Assembly: GCA_017577925.1 (NCBI GenBank)
Contig: PKQU01000022.1
Span: 1-14,768, forward strand
DNA length: 14,768 bases
Direction: 5' to 3'
Source of the DNA: Bacillota bacterium
Lineage (GTDB): Bacteria > Bacillota > Bacilli > Calditerricolales > Calditerricolaceae
Both the position numbers and the translations under genes were made by a program. Within the stretch, counting starts at the first letter, position 1. Every line of letters begins with the position of its first letter. Below, piece after piece: positions 6,863 through 14,484 of the stretch. A model generated the notes under the pieces. It had not been told where the DNA came from. It did not search any database and worked only from the letters and a program-made list of their open reading frames with translations.

Positions 6863-8218
6863 GTGTCGCCTTTCCCCATGCGCAGGGTACCCCGCATTTT
6901 CCCGTTTGCCGTCCCCATCGTTGCCATGCTTGTGACACTTTCGGGATGCAGCAGCAAACCCGCATCGGTTCAGCTGGAAGAGCCGATTCGCACCGTCGAG
7001 GTTGCCGCGGTCACCAGGGGCGTACTCGATGAAGGGCTGACGCTTAGCGGCAAAGTGAAAGGTCAGGTTGAGGTGGCCGTTCTCCCGAAGGCAGCCGGTC
7101 GCGTGGAGAAGGTCGCGGTCCAAGTTGGAAAGCGGGTACGGCCGGGCGATCTTCTCATCCAGCTGGAAACGAAAGACGTAATGGCCCAAATTGCGCAGGC
7201 GGAAGCCGCGGTGAAGGCCGCTGAGGCCGGCAAAGAGAACGCCCAGGCGCAGGCGACGTTGCAGATCCTGAGCGCGGAGCAGAACGTCAAACAGGCGCAA
7301 GAAGCGGTGCGCCAAGCGGAAAAGGCGCTGGCAGCTGCGCAGAACTCCTATGACCTGGCCGCGAAAAACCTCCAACGGCAGAAGTCGCTGTTTGAGGCCG
7401 GGGTTGCGTCCCAAACCGCCGTGGAGCAAGCCGAGAACGGATTCAAGCAGGCGGAAGCCGGTCTGCAGCAGGCGAAAAGCGGGTACGAGACCGCGCGCAA
7501 GGCCCTCCAGGTGGCACAGGAGAACTTGAGAATCGCCAATGAACGGATCGCGCTGAAGGCGGCCGACGCCCAGGTGGAACAGGCAAAAGCCGCGCTGGTC
7601 GCCGCTCGCCGCCAGCTGGAGAACATGAGCGTCACCGCTCCGGTGGCCGGCGTCGTGGCTTCGCTTCCGGTGAAAGTGGGAGAAATGGTCAATCCCCAAT
7701 CGGTTGTGGCCACGATTGTCAACATGAATCCGGCCATCGTGGAGGTGGATCTGCCGGAGCATGCCTATGGCAGTGTGGCCGTCGGCGATCCTGTGAAGGT
7801 TACCATTCAAGAGAAAACATACCAAGGGAAGGTTACGTCCAAAGATCTGACCCCCAATTCGCAGACAAAGGCGTACCTCGTCAAAATTGAGGTCCCGAAC
7901 CCCGAGGGCCGGATCGCCTCCGGCCTGAGCGCTACGGTCACGTTCCTGCCGAAAGGGGCAAAACCCACCATCCTCATCCCGGCAGAGGCGTATATGGCGA
8001 GCGAAAAGGCCGGGGAAGGGCGCGTGATGGTTTATAAGGACGGAGTGGTGCACGAGCGCCGAATTACCGTGGGACGTCAGACGTCGAAATATGTCGAAGT
8101 GACATCCGGTTTGCAGCCGGGTGAGAATGTCGTCGTCAAGGGACAGTACCTCGTCAAAGACGGTGACCGGGTGCGCCTGCCGGAGGATGGTCAGCAAGAA
8201 GGAGGCCGGAAGTCTTGA
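6863..8218 (+). CDS. RND efflux adaptor, lipoprotein membrane fusion protein (AcrA/MexA type)
   Basis: I chose GTG 6863, giving 451 residues, because GGAAGGAGG (6847-6855) lies 7 bases upstream; the open frame runs back to 6746 without a start that has such a site. The signal peptide ends in TLSGC with Cys29 the likely lipidated residue, so the protein is anchored by lipid to the outer face of the membrane. Visible domains are a barrel strand (IRTVEVAAVTRG), a lipoyl half (PKAAGRVEKVAVQVGKRV), a coiled coil at about 115-245 rich in Ala/Gln/Glu, a second lipoyl half (MSVTAPVAGVVASLPVKVG), a beta-barrel (AIVEVDLPEHAY) and the C-terminal membrane-proximal domain (VHERRITVGRQTSKYVEV). It overlaps the start of the permease gene. 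In a monoderm cell there is no outer-membrane channel to reach, so it probably helps open or cap the pump. Confidence 0.88.
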   Translation: MSPFPMRRVPRIFPFAVPIVAMLVTLSGCSSKPASVQLEEPIRTVEVAAVTRGVLDEGLTLSGKVKGQVEVAVLPKAAGRVEKVAVQVGKRVRPGDLLIQLETKDVMAQIAQAEAAVKAAEAGKENAQAQATLQILSAEQNVKQAQEAVRQAEKALAAAQNSYDLAAKNLQRQKSLFEAGVASQTAVEQAENGFKQAEAGLQQAKSGYETARKALQVAQENLRIANERIALKAADAQVEQAKAALVAARRQLENMSVTAPVAGVVASLPVKVGEMVNPQSVVATIVNMNPAIVEVDLPEHAYGSVAVGDPVKVTIQEKTYQGKVTSKDLTPNSQTKAYLVKIEVPNPEGRIASGLSATVTFLPKGAKPTILIPAEAYMASEKAGEGRVMVYKDGVVHERRITVGRQTSKYVEVTSGLQPGENVVVKGQYLVKDGDRVRLPEDGQQEGGRKS

Positions 8219-11200
8219 GCATCGTCGATTTTTCCGTCCGCCGCCCCGTTTTCATCACCATGATCGTTGTGGGGCTGTTGCTGATTGGGCTCATCTTCCT
8301 CCCGACGCTGCCCGTGGAACTGTTTCCGGAGATGAACTTGCCGGTCGCCGTTGTGGCCACTTCCTACCCGGGCGCGTCGCCGGAGGAGATCGAGAACCTC
8401 ATCACCAAGCCGATTGAAGATGCGGTTAGCAAGGTGAACAACGTCCGAAAGGTCGAATCGCAGTCGCAGATCGGGGCATCGCTCGTCGTCGTCCAATTTG
8501 AATGGGGAACGAACATGGACACGGCGCAGATCGATCTGCAGCGGCAGGTTGACCGCATCACCGATCTGCTCCCCGAGGATGCCAACAAACCGCTGGTCCT
8601 CAGAATCAATCCCAACGATCAGCCGATCATGATTGTCGGGATCAGCGGCAATCGGTCGCTCGAGGAACTCCAGAGGCTCGCCGAAGACGACATCGAACCG
8701 GCGCTGCGCAAACTCGACGGCGTCGCCTCCATCGGCATTATTGGCGGTGAGAAGGAAGAGATCCAGGTTATCCTGCGACCGGAGCAGATGCAGGCGTACG
8801 GCCTTACGCCGGCATACCTTTCGCAGATGATTGCCCAGTCCAATGTTCTTTTCACCGCCGGCTCGGTGGAACTGGGCGACAAAAAGCTCGCCGTTCGTTT
8901 TGATGCCGAATTCACCACCATCGAGGACATCAAGCGGGTGCAAATCCCCCTGCCGTCGGGGGGGACCGTTGCCCTCGCGGATATTGCCGAAATCCGCCGC
9001 GGCTTTGCCGAAAAGTCGCAGGAGGCTACGCGAAACGGGCAGCCGCTCGTGATGCTCAGCGTCATGAAAACGTCCGGCGGGAATGCCGTCAAGGTATCGG
9101 AGGGTGTGCATCAGCAGATCGCACAGCTTCAACACAAGCTCCCCGAGGGGGTCACGCTCTCCGTTATCTACGACGCCGCAACCTTCATCAACCGCTCCAT
9201 CAACAATGTTGTCGAGCATGGCCTGCTCGGGGCGCTGATCGCCATGGCCATCCTCTACCTGTTTCTCGGGAGTTTTCGCACGACGCTGATCGTCGGCACC
9301 ATGCTTCCCGTTTCGGTCATCGGCACCTTCACCCTGATGGCCTTGTCCCACCAGTCGATCAACATGCTCAGCCTGGGCGGCCTTCTCATCGGCATGGGGT
9401 CGCTCGTCGACTTTGCCATCGTCGTCATCGAGAGCATCCATCGCCATCGCCTCGAGGGCAAAGACGGGGAAGCGGCCGCGACCGTCGGGGCCAAGGAAGT
9501 CACCGCCGCCGTCACCGCCTCGGCGCTTGCCCAGACGTCGGTTTTCGTACCCATGCTTCTGGCCGCCGGGCTTGCGAAGGAGCTGTTTGCCCCGATGGCC
9601 CTGGCCGTGATCTTTTCCCATGTTGCGGCCTGGTTTGGCGCGATCACCTTCGTTCCCATGCTGTCGGCCCGCTTTCTGAAGGGGCACCATGGGGAAGAAG
9701 CGGGTCGGGTGCGAGCGGTGCTCCGGAGGGTAAACCCCGCGCGCGCCTTTCAGCGGGCCATAGAGGGGCTGGAGCGCCTGTACCGCCGCCTTCTCGGGTG
9801 GGGCCTTCGCCACCGAATTGCCGTCATCTTCCTTTCCTTTTTGGTTTTCTTTGCCTCCCTGGGGCTCATCCCCCGCATTGGCACGGAATTTATCCCGCAG
9901 ACCGATCAGGGGGTGGCCTCGGTCCAGCTCGAGCTGCCGGCGGCCACCGCGCTCGAGGAGACGGCCCGCGTGGTGCGCGAGCTGGAGGCGATCTTGCTCA
10001 GCTATCCGGAAGTCAAGGAAGTGGCGAGCATGATCGGCGCGTCCGGCCAGTCCCAAGTGACCGGAACGACCGCATCAAACACCGCCACCCTCTTTGTCAA
10101 CATGAAGCCGCTTGCCGAGCGCACGCGGTCGACGCAACAGGTGATGAATGATTTCAACGAACGGGCATCCGGTATTCCCGGGATTGTTCTCTCCATCAAC
10201 TCGCAGATGGCGATGTCCGGTTCGGGCGGGGTGCAGGTGAACATCTCCGGCCCGAACACCCAGGTGCTGGAGGAACTCAGCAGTGAAGTACAGGAGCGCC
10301 TCGCAGGCATTCCCGGCGTTGCCAGCGTCGACAGCAGCATGAAGGCGGCGCGGCCCGAGGTGGCGGTTTACATCGACCGCTCTCGCGCCGCGCAGTATGG
10401 GCTGTCGCCTGCGGAAATCATGACCGCCATTCAGGTGGCCTTTGGCGGGAAAAAAGTTGCGGTCATGCGCGACGGCGAAGACGAATACGACGTCGTCCTG
10501 ACGTTTCCGGAATCGTGGCAGGAGGAGATTGCCCGTCTGGACACGCTTGTCCTGAGGAGCGCGTCCGGCGCCGTCGTTTCGCTGGGCGATGTGGCCCGCA
10601 TCGCCACCGAGGGGACCCCGAACGCCATCTCAAGAAGCGAGTTTGAACGCCAGGCGCGCCTCACCGTCTACTCCACCGGTGAGCGTTCCCTTGGCGCGCT
10701 CATGAGCGACATCCAACAGACGCTGGCCGGCGTGCCGTTTCCCGAGGGTTATACCTGGTCGCTCGGCGGGGAAGCCGAACAGATGAACGAATCGTTCACC
10801 TCGCTGGCGCAGGCGATGGTGCTGGCCATTCTTCTCATCTACATGATCATGGCCGCGCAGTTTGAGTCGTTTTTCCAGCCGTTTGTCATCATGTTCTGCC
10901 TGCCGCCGACCTTTGTCGGGGCCCTGGTCGGCCTCTTTACCCACGGCATGCCGCTCAGCGTGACGGCGTTCATTGGGCTCATCATGGTCATCGGGCTTGT
11001 CATGAACAACGCCATCGTCCTTGTCGACTACACGAACCAGCTCCGCCGACGCGGGATGAGCGTCAACGATGCCCTGATGACCGCCGGGCCGGTGCGCCTG
11101 CGCCCGATTTTGATGACCATGCTCTCGACCAATCTCGTTCTCGTCCCGTTCGCCTATTTTGGCGGGGAATCGTCGGAGACACTCGCTCCGCTGGCCATCG

Positions 11201-11349
11201 TCGTCATCTATGGCCTCCTCTTCTCGACGCTCGTTACCCTGCTGCTCATTCCTGCCGTCTACAGCCTGACCGATGAATGGTTGGGCCGGCTGCGCCGCTT
11301 GTTCTCGCGCCGCCTGCCGGTTTCGCAAGATGTGTCAAGTTGGGGGTAA
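8215..11349 (+). CDS. RND-superfamily multidrug-type efflux permease (HAE1/AcrB type)
   Basis: The 1044-residue protein starts at TTG 8215, overlapping the adaptor's TGA; AAGAAGGAGG ends 9 bases upstream and no ATG or GTG competes. It has the full two-fold RND plan: a first helix after SIVDFSVRRPVFITM, a large extracytoplasmic loop with SYPGASPEEIENLITKPIE, a helix bundle near 330-490, a second half starting at about residue 530 (GLRHRIAVIF), a second loop, and a final bundle. The TM4 motif reads SLVDFAIVVIESI, with Asp399 kept but Phe400 at the second-Asp position of AcrB (Asp407-Asp408). TM10 reads GLVMNNAIVLVDY, with Asn931 where AcrB has Lys940. It is a proton-driven pump for hydrophobic or amphiphilic compounds, possibly like SwrC of B. 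subtilis. The substrate is not readable. Confidence 0.9.
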   Translation: MSIVDFSVRRPVFITMIVVGLLLIGLIFLPTLPVELFPEMNLPVAVVATSYPGASPEEIENLITKPIEDAVSKVNNVRKVESQSQIGASLVVVQFEWGTNMDTAQIDLQRQVDRITDLLPEDANKPLVLRINPNDQPIMIVGISGNRSLEELQRLAEDDIEPALRKLDGVASIGIIGGEKEEIQVILRPEQMQAYGLTPAYLSQMIAQSNVLFTAGSVELGDKKLAVRFDAEFTTIEDIKRVQIPLPSGGTVALADIAEIRRGFAEKSQEATRNGQPLVMLSVMKTSGGNAVKVSEGVHQQIAQLQHKLPEGVTLSVIYDAATFINRSINNVVEHGLLGALIAMAILYLFLGSFRTTLIVGTMLPVSVIGTFTLMALSHQSINMLSLGGLLIGMGSLVDFAIVVIESIHRHRLEGKDGEAAATVGAKEVTAAVTASALAQTSVFVPMLLAAGLAKELFAPMALAVIFSHVAAWFGAITFVPMLSARFLKGHHGEEAGRVRAVLRRVNPARAFQRAIEGLERLYRRLLGWGLRHRIAVIFLSFLVFFASLGLIPRIGTEFIPQTDQGVASVQLELPAATALEETARVVRELEAILLSYPEVKEVASMIGASGQSQVTGTTASNTATLFVNMKPLAERTRSTQQVMNDFNERASGIPGIVLSINSQMAMSGSGGVQVNISGPNTQVLEELSSEVQERLAGIPGVASVDSSMKAARPEVAVYIDRSRAAQYGLSPAEIMTAIQVAFGGKKVAVMRDGEDEYDVVLTFPESWQEEIARLDTLVLRSASGAVVSLGDVARIATEGTPNAISRSEFERQARLTVYSTGERSLGALMSDIQQTLAGVPFPEGYTWSLGGEAEQMNESFTSLAQAMVLAILLIYMIMAAQFESFFQPFVIMFCLPPTFVGALVGLFTHGMPLSVTAFIGLIMVIGLVMNNAIVLVDYTNQLRRRGMSVNDALMTAGPVRLRPILMTMLSTNLVLVPFAYFGGESSETLAPLAIVVIYGLLFSTLVTLLLIPAVYSLTDEWLGRLRRLFSRRLPVSQDVSSWG

Positions 11350-11354
11350 AACCG

Positions 11355-11978
11355 ATGCAAGCACGTACCCCTTTGCTTCCCTGGCAACCGGAACACGGAA
11401 AGCGCGACGCCATTCTCACCAGTGCCTACAATACATTTGCCGAGTTCGGGTATGCGAATACGAAAATCGAGACGATTGCCGAACGCGCGGGCGTGGGAAA
11501 GGGCACCGTGTATCTCTACTTCAAGAACAAAAACGATCTTTTTCGCCAGATGATCCAGGAGCTCATCGATTGGCATCTGTCGATCCTGCGCGAACAGATT
11601 ACCGGTCCGCACTCGGCGCTGGATCGGCTGCGCACCTTACTTCGGGTGCACCTCACGATGCTGGCGGGCCGAACGTATCCCTTCCATCTGCACGGGCGGG
11701 ACATCGGCCATGTCGATGATGAGCTTTACCTGTGGCTTCGCGAGCAGAAACAACGGTTTCTGGAAGATCTCAGACAGCTGATTGAGGAGGGGATAGCGGA
11801 AGGTGCGTTTCGCACCGTTTCCCCGCGGCTGGCGGCCCTCTGGCTGTTTGCCACGCTCAATGTAACGCTCATCGACGATGCTGCCCTCTCCACCGAACAG
11901 GTGGCCGGGCTGATTGAGCTCGTCGAACACGGGCTTCGGGCGAGCAACGAGGAACACCCGACCCCAATCGCCGGATAG
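11355..11978 (+). CDS. TetR/AcrR-family transcriptional regulator, RND operon
   Basis: ATG 11355 gives 207 residues. It starts 5 bases after the RND permease stop, and the GGGGG of that gene's end is the only nearby ribosome-binding match. The frame is open to 11277, but that part overlaps the permease. The N-terminal fold is clear: RDAILTSAYNTFAEFGYANTKIETIAERAG with a helix-turn-helix at about 37-56 and recognition segment VGKGTVYLYF. The C-terminal part is a helical ligand domain. It resembles the regulator at 3922 in the helix-turn-helix but has a different recognition segment, which fits a different operator. As the last gene of the operon it would be co-regulated with the pump and probably acts at 6829-6846. 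Confidence 0.86.
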   Translation: MQARTPLLPWQPEHGKRDAILTSAYNTFAEFGYANTKIETIAERAGVGKGTVYLYFKNKNDLFRQMIQELIDWHLSILREQITGPHSALDRLRTLLRVHLTMLAGRTYPFHLHGRDIGHVDDELYLWLREQKQRFLEDLRQLIEEGIAEGAFRTVSPRLAALWLFATLNVTLIDDAALSTEQVAGLIELVEHGLRASNEEHPTPIAG

Positions 11979-12023
11979 AACGAGAGAAAACCTCGACCAA
12001 ACGTGAACAGAGTGGAAACGGCA

Positions 12024-12052
12024 TTGACGGGCTCCCTCTCCTGTGTGAAAAT
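12024..12052 (+). promoter_or_regulatory. Probable sigma-A promoter of tagO
   Basis: TTGACG (12024-12029), a 17-base spacer and GAAAAT (12047-12052), with TG two bases before the -10 box (12044-12045), make a fair extended -10 promoter. It lies in the 129-base gap after the TetR gene and 56 bases before the tagO start. Confidence 0.5.
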
Positions 12053-12107
12053 GGTGGGGGGAATCGCTTGAGCGAGATTGCCGATGACGGGAGAGGGGAT
12101 TGCCCGG

Positions 12108-13226
12108 ATGGCAACCTATATTTTTGCGTGGGGACTGGCGCTGGCCATCGCCCTGGTTGCCACCCCGCTGGTGAAGGAGCTGGCCTTGCGCATCGGCGCG
12201 GTGGACGTGCCGAACGAACGCAAGGTGCATCGCGGGGTGATGCCGCGCCTGGGCGGCCTGGCGATTTACCTCAGCTTTGTGGTGGGGTTTTTGCTCTTCG
12301 TTCCAAAAACTGCCATCGCATGGGGCATCTTCCTCGGCGGCAGCATTATCGCGCTGGTGGGCGCGCTGGACGACCGGTTCCAGCTGTCGCCGAAGGCGAA
12401 GCTCCTCGGGCAGCTTGTCGCCGCCCTTGTGGTGGTGGCGTTTGGCCTGCGCGTGACGTTCATCAACCTGCCCTTTGATGAAGGCTTTTCCATCGGGTGG
12501 TTGCTTAGCATACCGGTGACGATGGTCTGGATCGTTGCCGTCACCAACGCCGTCAACCTCATCGACGGGCTGGACGGCCTGGCGGCGGGCGTGTCGGCCA
12601 TTGCCACGGCCACGCTGCTTGTCGTGTCACTCCTTATGGGGAACACGTTTGTGGCCCTGCTGTGCGCCGTGCTCCTCGGCGCGACGATGGGCTTTCTCGT
12701 GTTCAACTTCCACCCGGCCAAGATCTTCATGGGCGACACGGGAGCCCTCTTTCTGGGGTTCCAGCTGGCCGTCCTCTCGATCATGGGCTTCAAGCAGGTG
12801 ACGCTCTTTTCGTATGTCATCCCCCTGCTGCTTCTGGGCGTGCCGCTTTCGGACACCTTCTTTGCCATCGTGCGCCGCAAGCTGAACAAGAAGCCCATCT
12901 CCGCGGCCGACAAGAGCCACCTTCACCACTGCCTGCTGCACCTGGGACTTTCGCACCGCGGCGCCGTGCTGACCATCTACGCCATCAGCGCCCTGTTCGG
13001 GCTGTGCGCGGTGCTCCTGTACCAGGCCCAGACGGTGCTGTGGGTGGCCACGATGCTGGTGGCGGTGCTGGTGATCGCCCTGCAGCTGGGGGCCGAGGTG
13101 GTGGGCCTGATCGGCTACAAGCACAAGCCGCTGCTCCGCTTCTTGCGCCGCGTGCGCACGCGGATGCAGGAGTTGGCGGCGGGGGGCGTGCGCCATGCCC
13201 GGACGCGTCAAAAAGAAGCGAGATGA
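12108..13226 (+). CDS. tagO: Undecaprenyl-phosphate GlcNAc-1-phosphate transferase (TagO/WecA, MraY family)
   Basis: I chose ATG 12108 (372 residues), 9 bases after AGAGGGG; TTG 12078 and ATG 12084 in the same frame lack a good site. The protein is a polytopic membrane enzyme of about eleven helices. It moves GlcNAc-1-phosphate from UDP-GlcNAc to undecaprenyl phosphate, the first step of wall teichoic acid and related polymers. Catalytic motifs are all present: VPNERKVHRG near the start, LDDR with Asp88-Asp89, TNAVNLIDGLDGLAAG with Asp153 and Asp156, FHPAKIFMGDTGALFLGF with Asp210, and the sugar-recognition motif SHLHH (His271, His273, His274). Length matches TagO of Bacillus. The basic Arg-rich tail is cytoplasmic. 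The gene has its own promoter and terminator. Confidence 0.92.
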   Translation: MATYIFAWGLALAIALVATPLVKELALRIGAVDVPNERKVHRGVMPRLGGLAIYLSFVVGFLLFVPKTAIAWGIFLGGSIIALVGALDDRFQLSPKAKLLGQLVAALVVVAFGLRVTFINLPFDEGFSIGWLLSIPVTMVWIVAVTNAVNLIDGLDGLAAGVSAIATATLLVVSLLMGNTFVALLCAVLLGATMGFLVFNFHPAKIFMGDTGALFLGFQLAVLSIMGFKQVTLFSYVIPLLLLGVPLSDTFFAIVRRKLNKKPISAADKSHLHHCLLHLGLSHRGAVLTIYAISALFGLCAVLLYQAQTVLWVATMLVAVLVIALQLGAEVVGLIGYKHKPLLRFLRRVRTRMQELAAGGVRHARTRQKEAR

Positions 13227-13244
13227 AGGGAAGGGGATCGCGGA

Positions 13245-13288
13245 ACATGCGCTTGGCGCTTGGCTCGCGCCAAAGCGCATGTTTTTTT
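13245..13288 (+). terminator. Strong rho-independent terminator after tagO
   Basis: ACATGCGC plus TTGGCGC (13245-13259) pairs with GCGCCAAAGCGCATGT (13267-13282) with a single bulged base and a 7-base loop, followed by seven T. It lies 18 bases after the tagO stop. Confidence 0.9.
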
Positions 13289-13368
13289 GTTTCTCGACAA
13301 GATGTTCACCGATTCGCGAAAATTTTTTGTCATCGAAGGAGGAAATCCGAAGGGCATGACGAATAAAG

Positions 13369-14022
13369 TTATCCGTGTGCGCGGGAATCCACATCCCGCT
13401 CGATCCACACCGTTCCGGAAGGTTCCACTTTTGCCCGTCCTGAGGTGATGTCGGCAATACGTGTGGCCATGGTCGCGGAGGTGCCGAGCGGGCAGAGGAG
13501 GAGCGCTTGCACCGTGTCGGTGTACGCCACATCGGCCAGTGGAAGGTCTTCACTGCGCAGCCAGTGCTCGAGGCGTCCCCAGTCGCTGTAGCCCACGGTG
13601 ACGCGCAGCCGTTCGCAAAGCGCCTTCTCCACAATGCCGGCGGCCCGGATGCCGGCGGCGGCACTTTCGGCATAGGCGCGGATGAGGCCGCTGGCTCCCA
13701 GCTTGATGCCGCCGAAGTAGCGCGTGACCACGACGACGGTGTTCTTGAGTCCGATGCGCTTGATCGTCTCCAGGATCGGGCGTCCGGCGGTGCCGCTTGG
13801 CTCGCCGTCGTCGGAGGAGCGTTGCCACTGGTCGTGTTCGCCGACGACGTAGGCCGAACAGTTGTGTGTGGCGTCCCAGTGCTTGGCCTTCACGGCAGTG
13901 ATGAAGGCGACCGCTTCCTCTTCGGTTTCCGCGCGCGCCACCTGGGCGATGAAACGCGACTTCTGGATGACGATTTCTGCCTCGCCGTAGCCTTTTACGG
14001 TTCGGTACGATGCCGGTGGCAT
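13369..14022 (-). CDS. yvyE: YigZ/YvyE family protein (UPF0029, IMPACT N-terminal domain)
   Basis: I chose ATG 14022 (217 residues) because GGGAGGTG (14029-14036, minus sense) lies 6 bases upstream; the frame runs back to 14100 but that part looks unrelated. The hallmark core is readable: KSRFIAQVARAETEEEA, AKHWDATHNCSAYVVG, SDDGEPSGTAGRPIL and VVVTRYFGGIKLGASGLIRAY. The last 75 residues form the second (EF-G-like, ferredoxin-fold) domain. Relatives are the C-terminally extended bacterial YigZ proteins and the IMPACT regulator of eukaryotes; the bacterial role is not firmly known, and nucleic-acid or ribosome contact has been proposed. In Bacillus it lies beside tagO, as here, but the lytR-type gene found between them in B. 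subtilis is absent. Confidence 0.9.
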   Translation of the reverse strand: MPPASYRTVKGYGEAEIVIQKSRFIAQVARAETEEEAVAFITAVKAKHWDATHNCSAYVVGEHDQWQRSSDDGEPSGTAGRPILETIKRIGLKNTVVVVTRYFGGIKLGASGLIRAYAESAAAGIRAAGIVEKALCERLRVTVGYSDWGRLEHWLRSEDLPLADVAYTDTVQALLLCPLGTSATMATRIADITSGRAKVEPSGTVWIERDVDSRAHG

Positions 14023-14042
14023 GAAGAGCACCTCCCGTGCAT

Positions 14043-14071
14043 AGGATACCGAACTGTGGGCTGTGTTTCCA
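14043..14071 (-). promoter_or_regulatory. Possible promoter of yvyE
   Basis: On the minus strand TGGAAA (14071-14066), 17 bases, then TATCCT (14048-14043) is a moderate sigma-A match. It would give a leader of only about 14 bases, starting at the ribosome binding site. Weak evidence. Confidence 0.3.
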
Positions 14072-14276
14072 GAAGCAAAAAAGAGGCGGACGGGTTGCAA
14101 CCTTCCGGGTTGCTTCTTCGTCTAAAAAGGTGAAGATCCCGTGCAGGAGAAAGGGGAGTGATCGTCTTCAAGGGGGAAACCTAGCAGAACGTGGACGCCG
14201 AGGACCAAGTTTGTGCTGAAGTTGGGCGCTCTCTTATTAGGAATATTTTTCAAGTGTTATTTTTCATCAAAGGTGC

Positions 14277-14305
14277 TTGTCTTCCACGAGCGCATTCATT
14301 ATACT
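14277..14305 (+). promoter_or_regulatory. Sigma-A promoter P1 of the possible surface-protein gene
   Basis: TTGTCT (14277-14282), a 17-base spacer and TATACT (14300-14305) match the housekeeping consensus at 4 and 5 of 6 positions. An A/T-rich stretch lies upstream. It would give a leader of about 265 bases before ATG 14576. Confidence 0.6.
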
Positions 14306-14323
14306 AGAAACTGCGTTGACTTG

Positions 14324-14339
14324 CTGGCAACCGTGCCAG
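14324..14339. repeat. Inverted repeat between promoters P1 and P2
   Basis: CTGGCA and TGCCAG are perfect 6-bp arms around ACCG (16 bp in all). It lies 19 bases downstream of the P1 -10 box and 27 bases before the P2 -35 box. It could be an operator or a small hairpin in the P1 transcript; no T-tract follows, so a terminator is unlikely. Confidence 0.5.
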
Positions 14340-14366
14340 AAAGAGTACGGGAACAGCACAATCTTC

Positions 14367-14395
14367 TTTACATGGCGATTGGGCTTTGCTATAAT
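14367..14395 (+). promoter_or_regulatory. Sigma-A promoter P2 of the possible surface-protein gene
   Basis: TTTACA (14367-14372), a 17-base spacer and a perfect TATAAT (14390-14395) make a near-consensus strong promoter, the best in the window. Transcription should start near 14402, 9 bases before the stem-loop at 14411. Confidence 0.75.
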
Positions 14396-14410
14396 GGAAA
14401 CTGCGTTTCT

Positions 14411-14441
14411 AGGATTCTGCAGTAGGTGATTGTAGAATCCT
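14411..14441 (+). promoter_or_regulatory. 5' leader stem-loop, candidate mRNA stabiliser
   Basis: AGGATTCTGCAGT (14411-14423) pairs with ATTGTAGAATCCT (14429-14441) over 13 bp, two of them G-U, with loop AGGTG. It would lie close to the 5' end of the P2 transcript. No T-run follows, so it is not a normal terminator. Hairpins at a 5' end are known to protect Gram-positive mRNAs from decay; that role here is inferred. Confidence 0.55.
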
Positions 14442-14473
14442 CTGTGATGGGAAAAGCCTGCGCTTCTCTCGGC

Positions 14474-14484
14474 AAAGGAGGTGA
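14474..14484 (+). promoter_or_regulatory. Perfect upstream Shine-Dalgarno site in the leader
   Basis: AAAGGAGGTGA matches the complement of the 16S rRNA 3' end over 11 bases, better than the site next to the ATG. The only codon at normal spacing is CTG 14492, in frame with the ATG at 14576. A second site, GGAGGAGGAGGG (14553-14564), lies 11 bases before that ATG. Confidence 0.6.

Noticed and set aside
6560..8197. 545-codon minus-strand open frame opposite the RND adaptor
   Set aside because: Same cause; the product is a low-complexity His/Arg/Leu mix and the plus strand has a complete lipoprotein adaptor with a ribosome binding site.
8191..10056. 621-codon open frame on the minus strand, antisense to the RND permease gene
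   Set aside because: It is a shadow of a GC-rich gene: the product is rich in His, Gly, Arg and Asp, has no recognisable domain, and the plus-strand frame encodes a complete RND pump.
13356..13448. 30-codon plus-strand frame behind AAGGAGG (13336-13342)
   Set aside because: The spacing of 13 bases is too long, it follows the tagO terminator without a clear promoter, and it overlaps the yvyE 3' end; I cannot support it as a gene.
14213..14425. 70-codon plus-strand open frame in the control region
   Set aside because: No ribosome binding site, and it runs through both promoters and the first half of the stem-loop; better explained as regulatory DNA.
14411..14441. Stem-loop considered as a terminator or attenuator
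   Set aside because: No T-run follows and no competing stem was found by eye; a stabiliser role is more likely.
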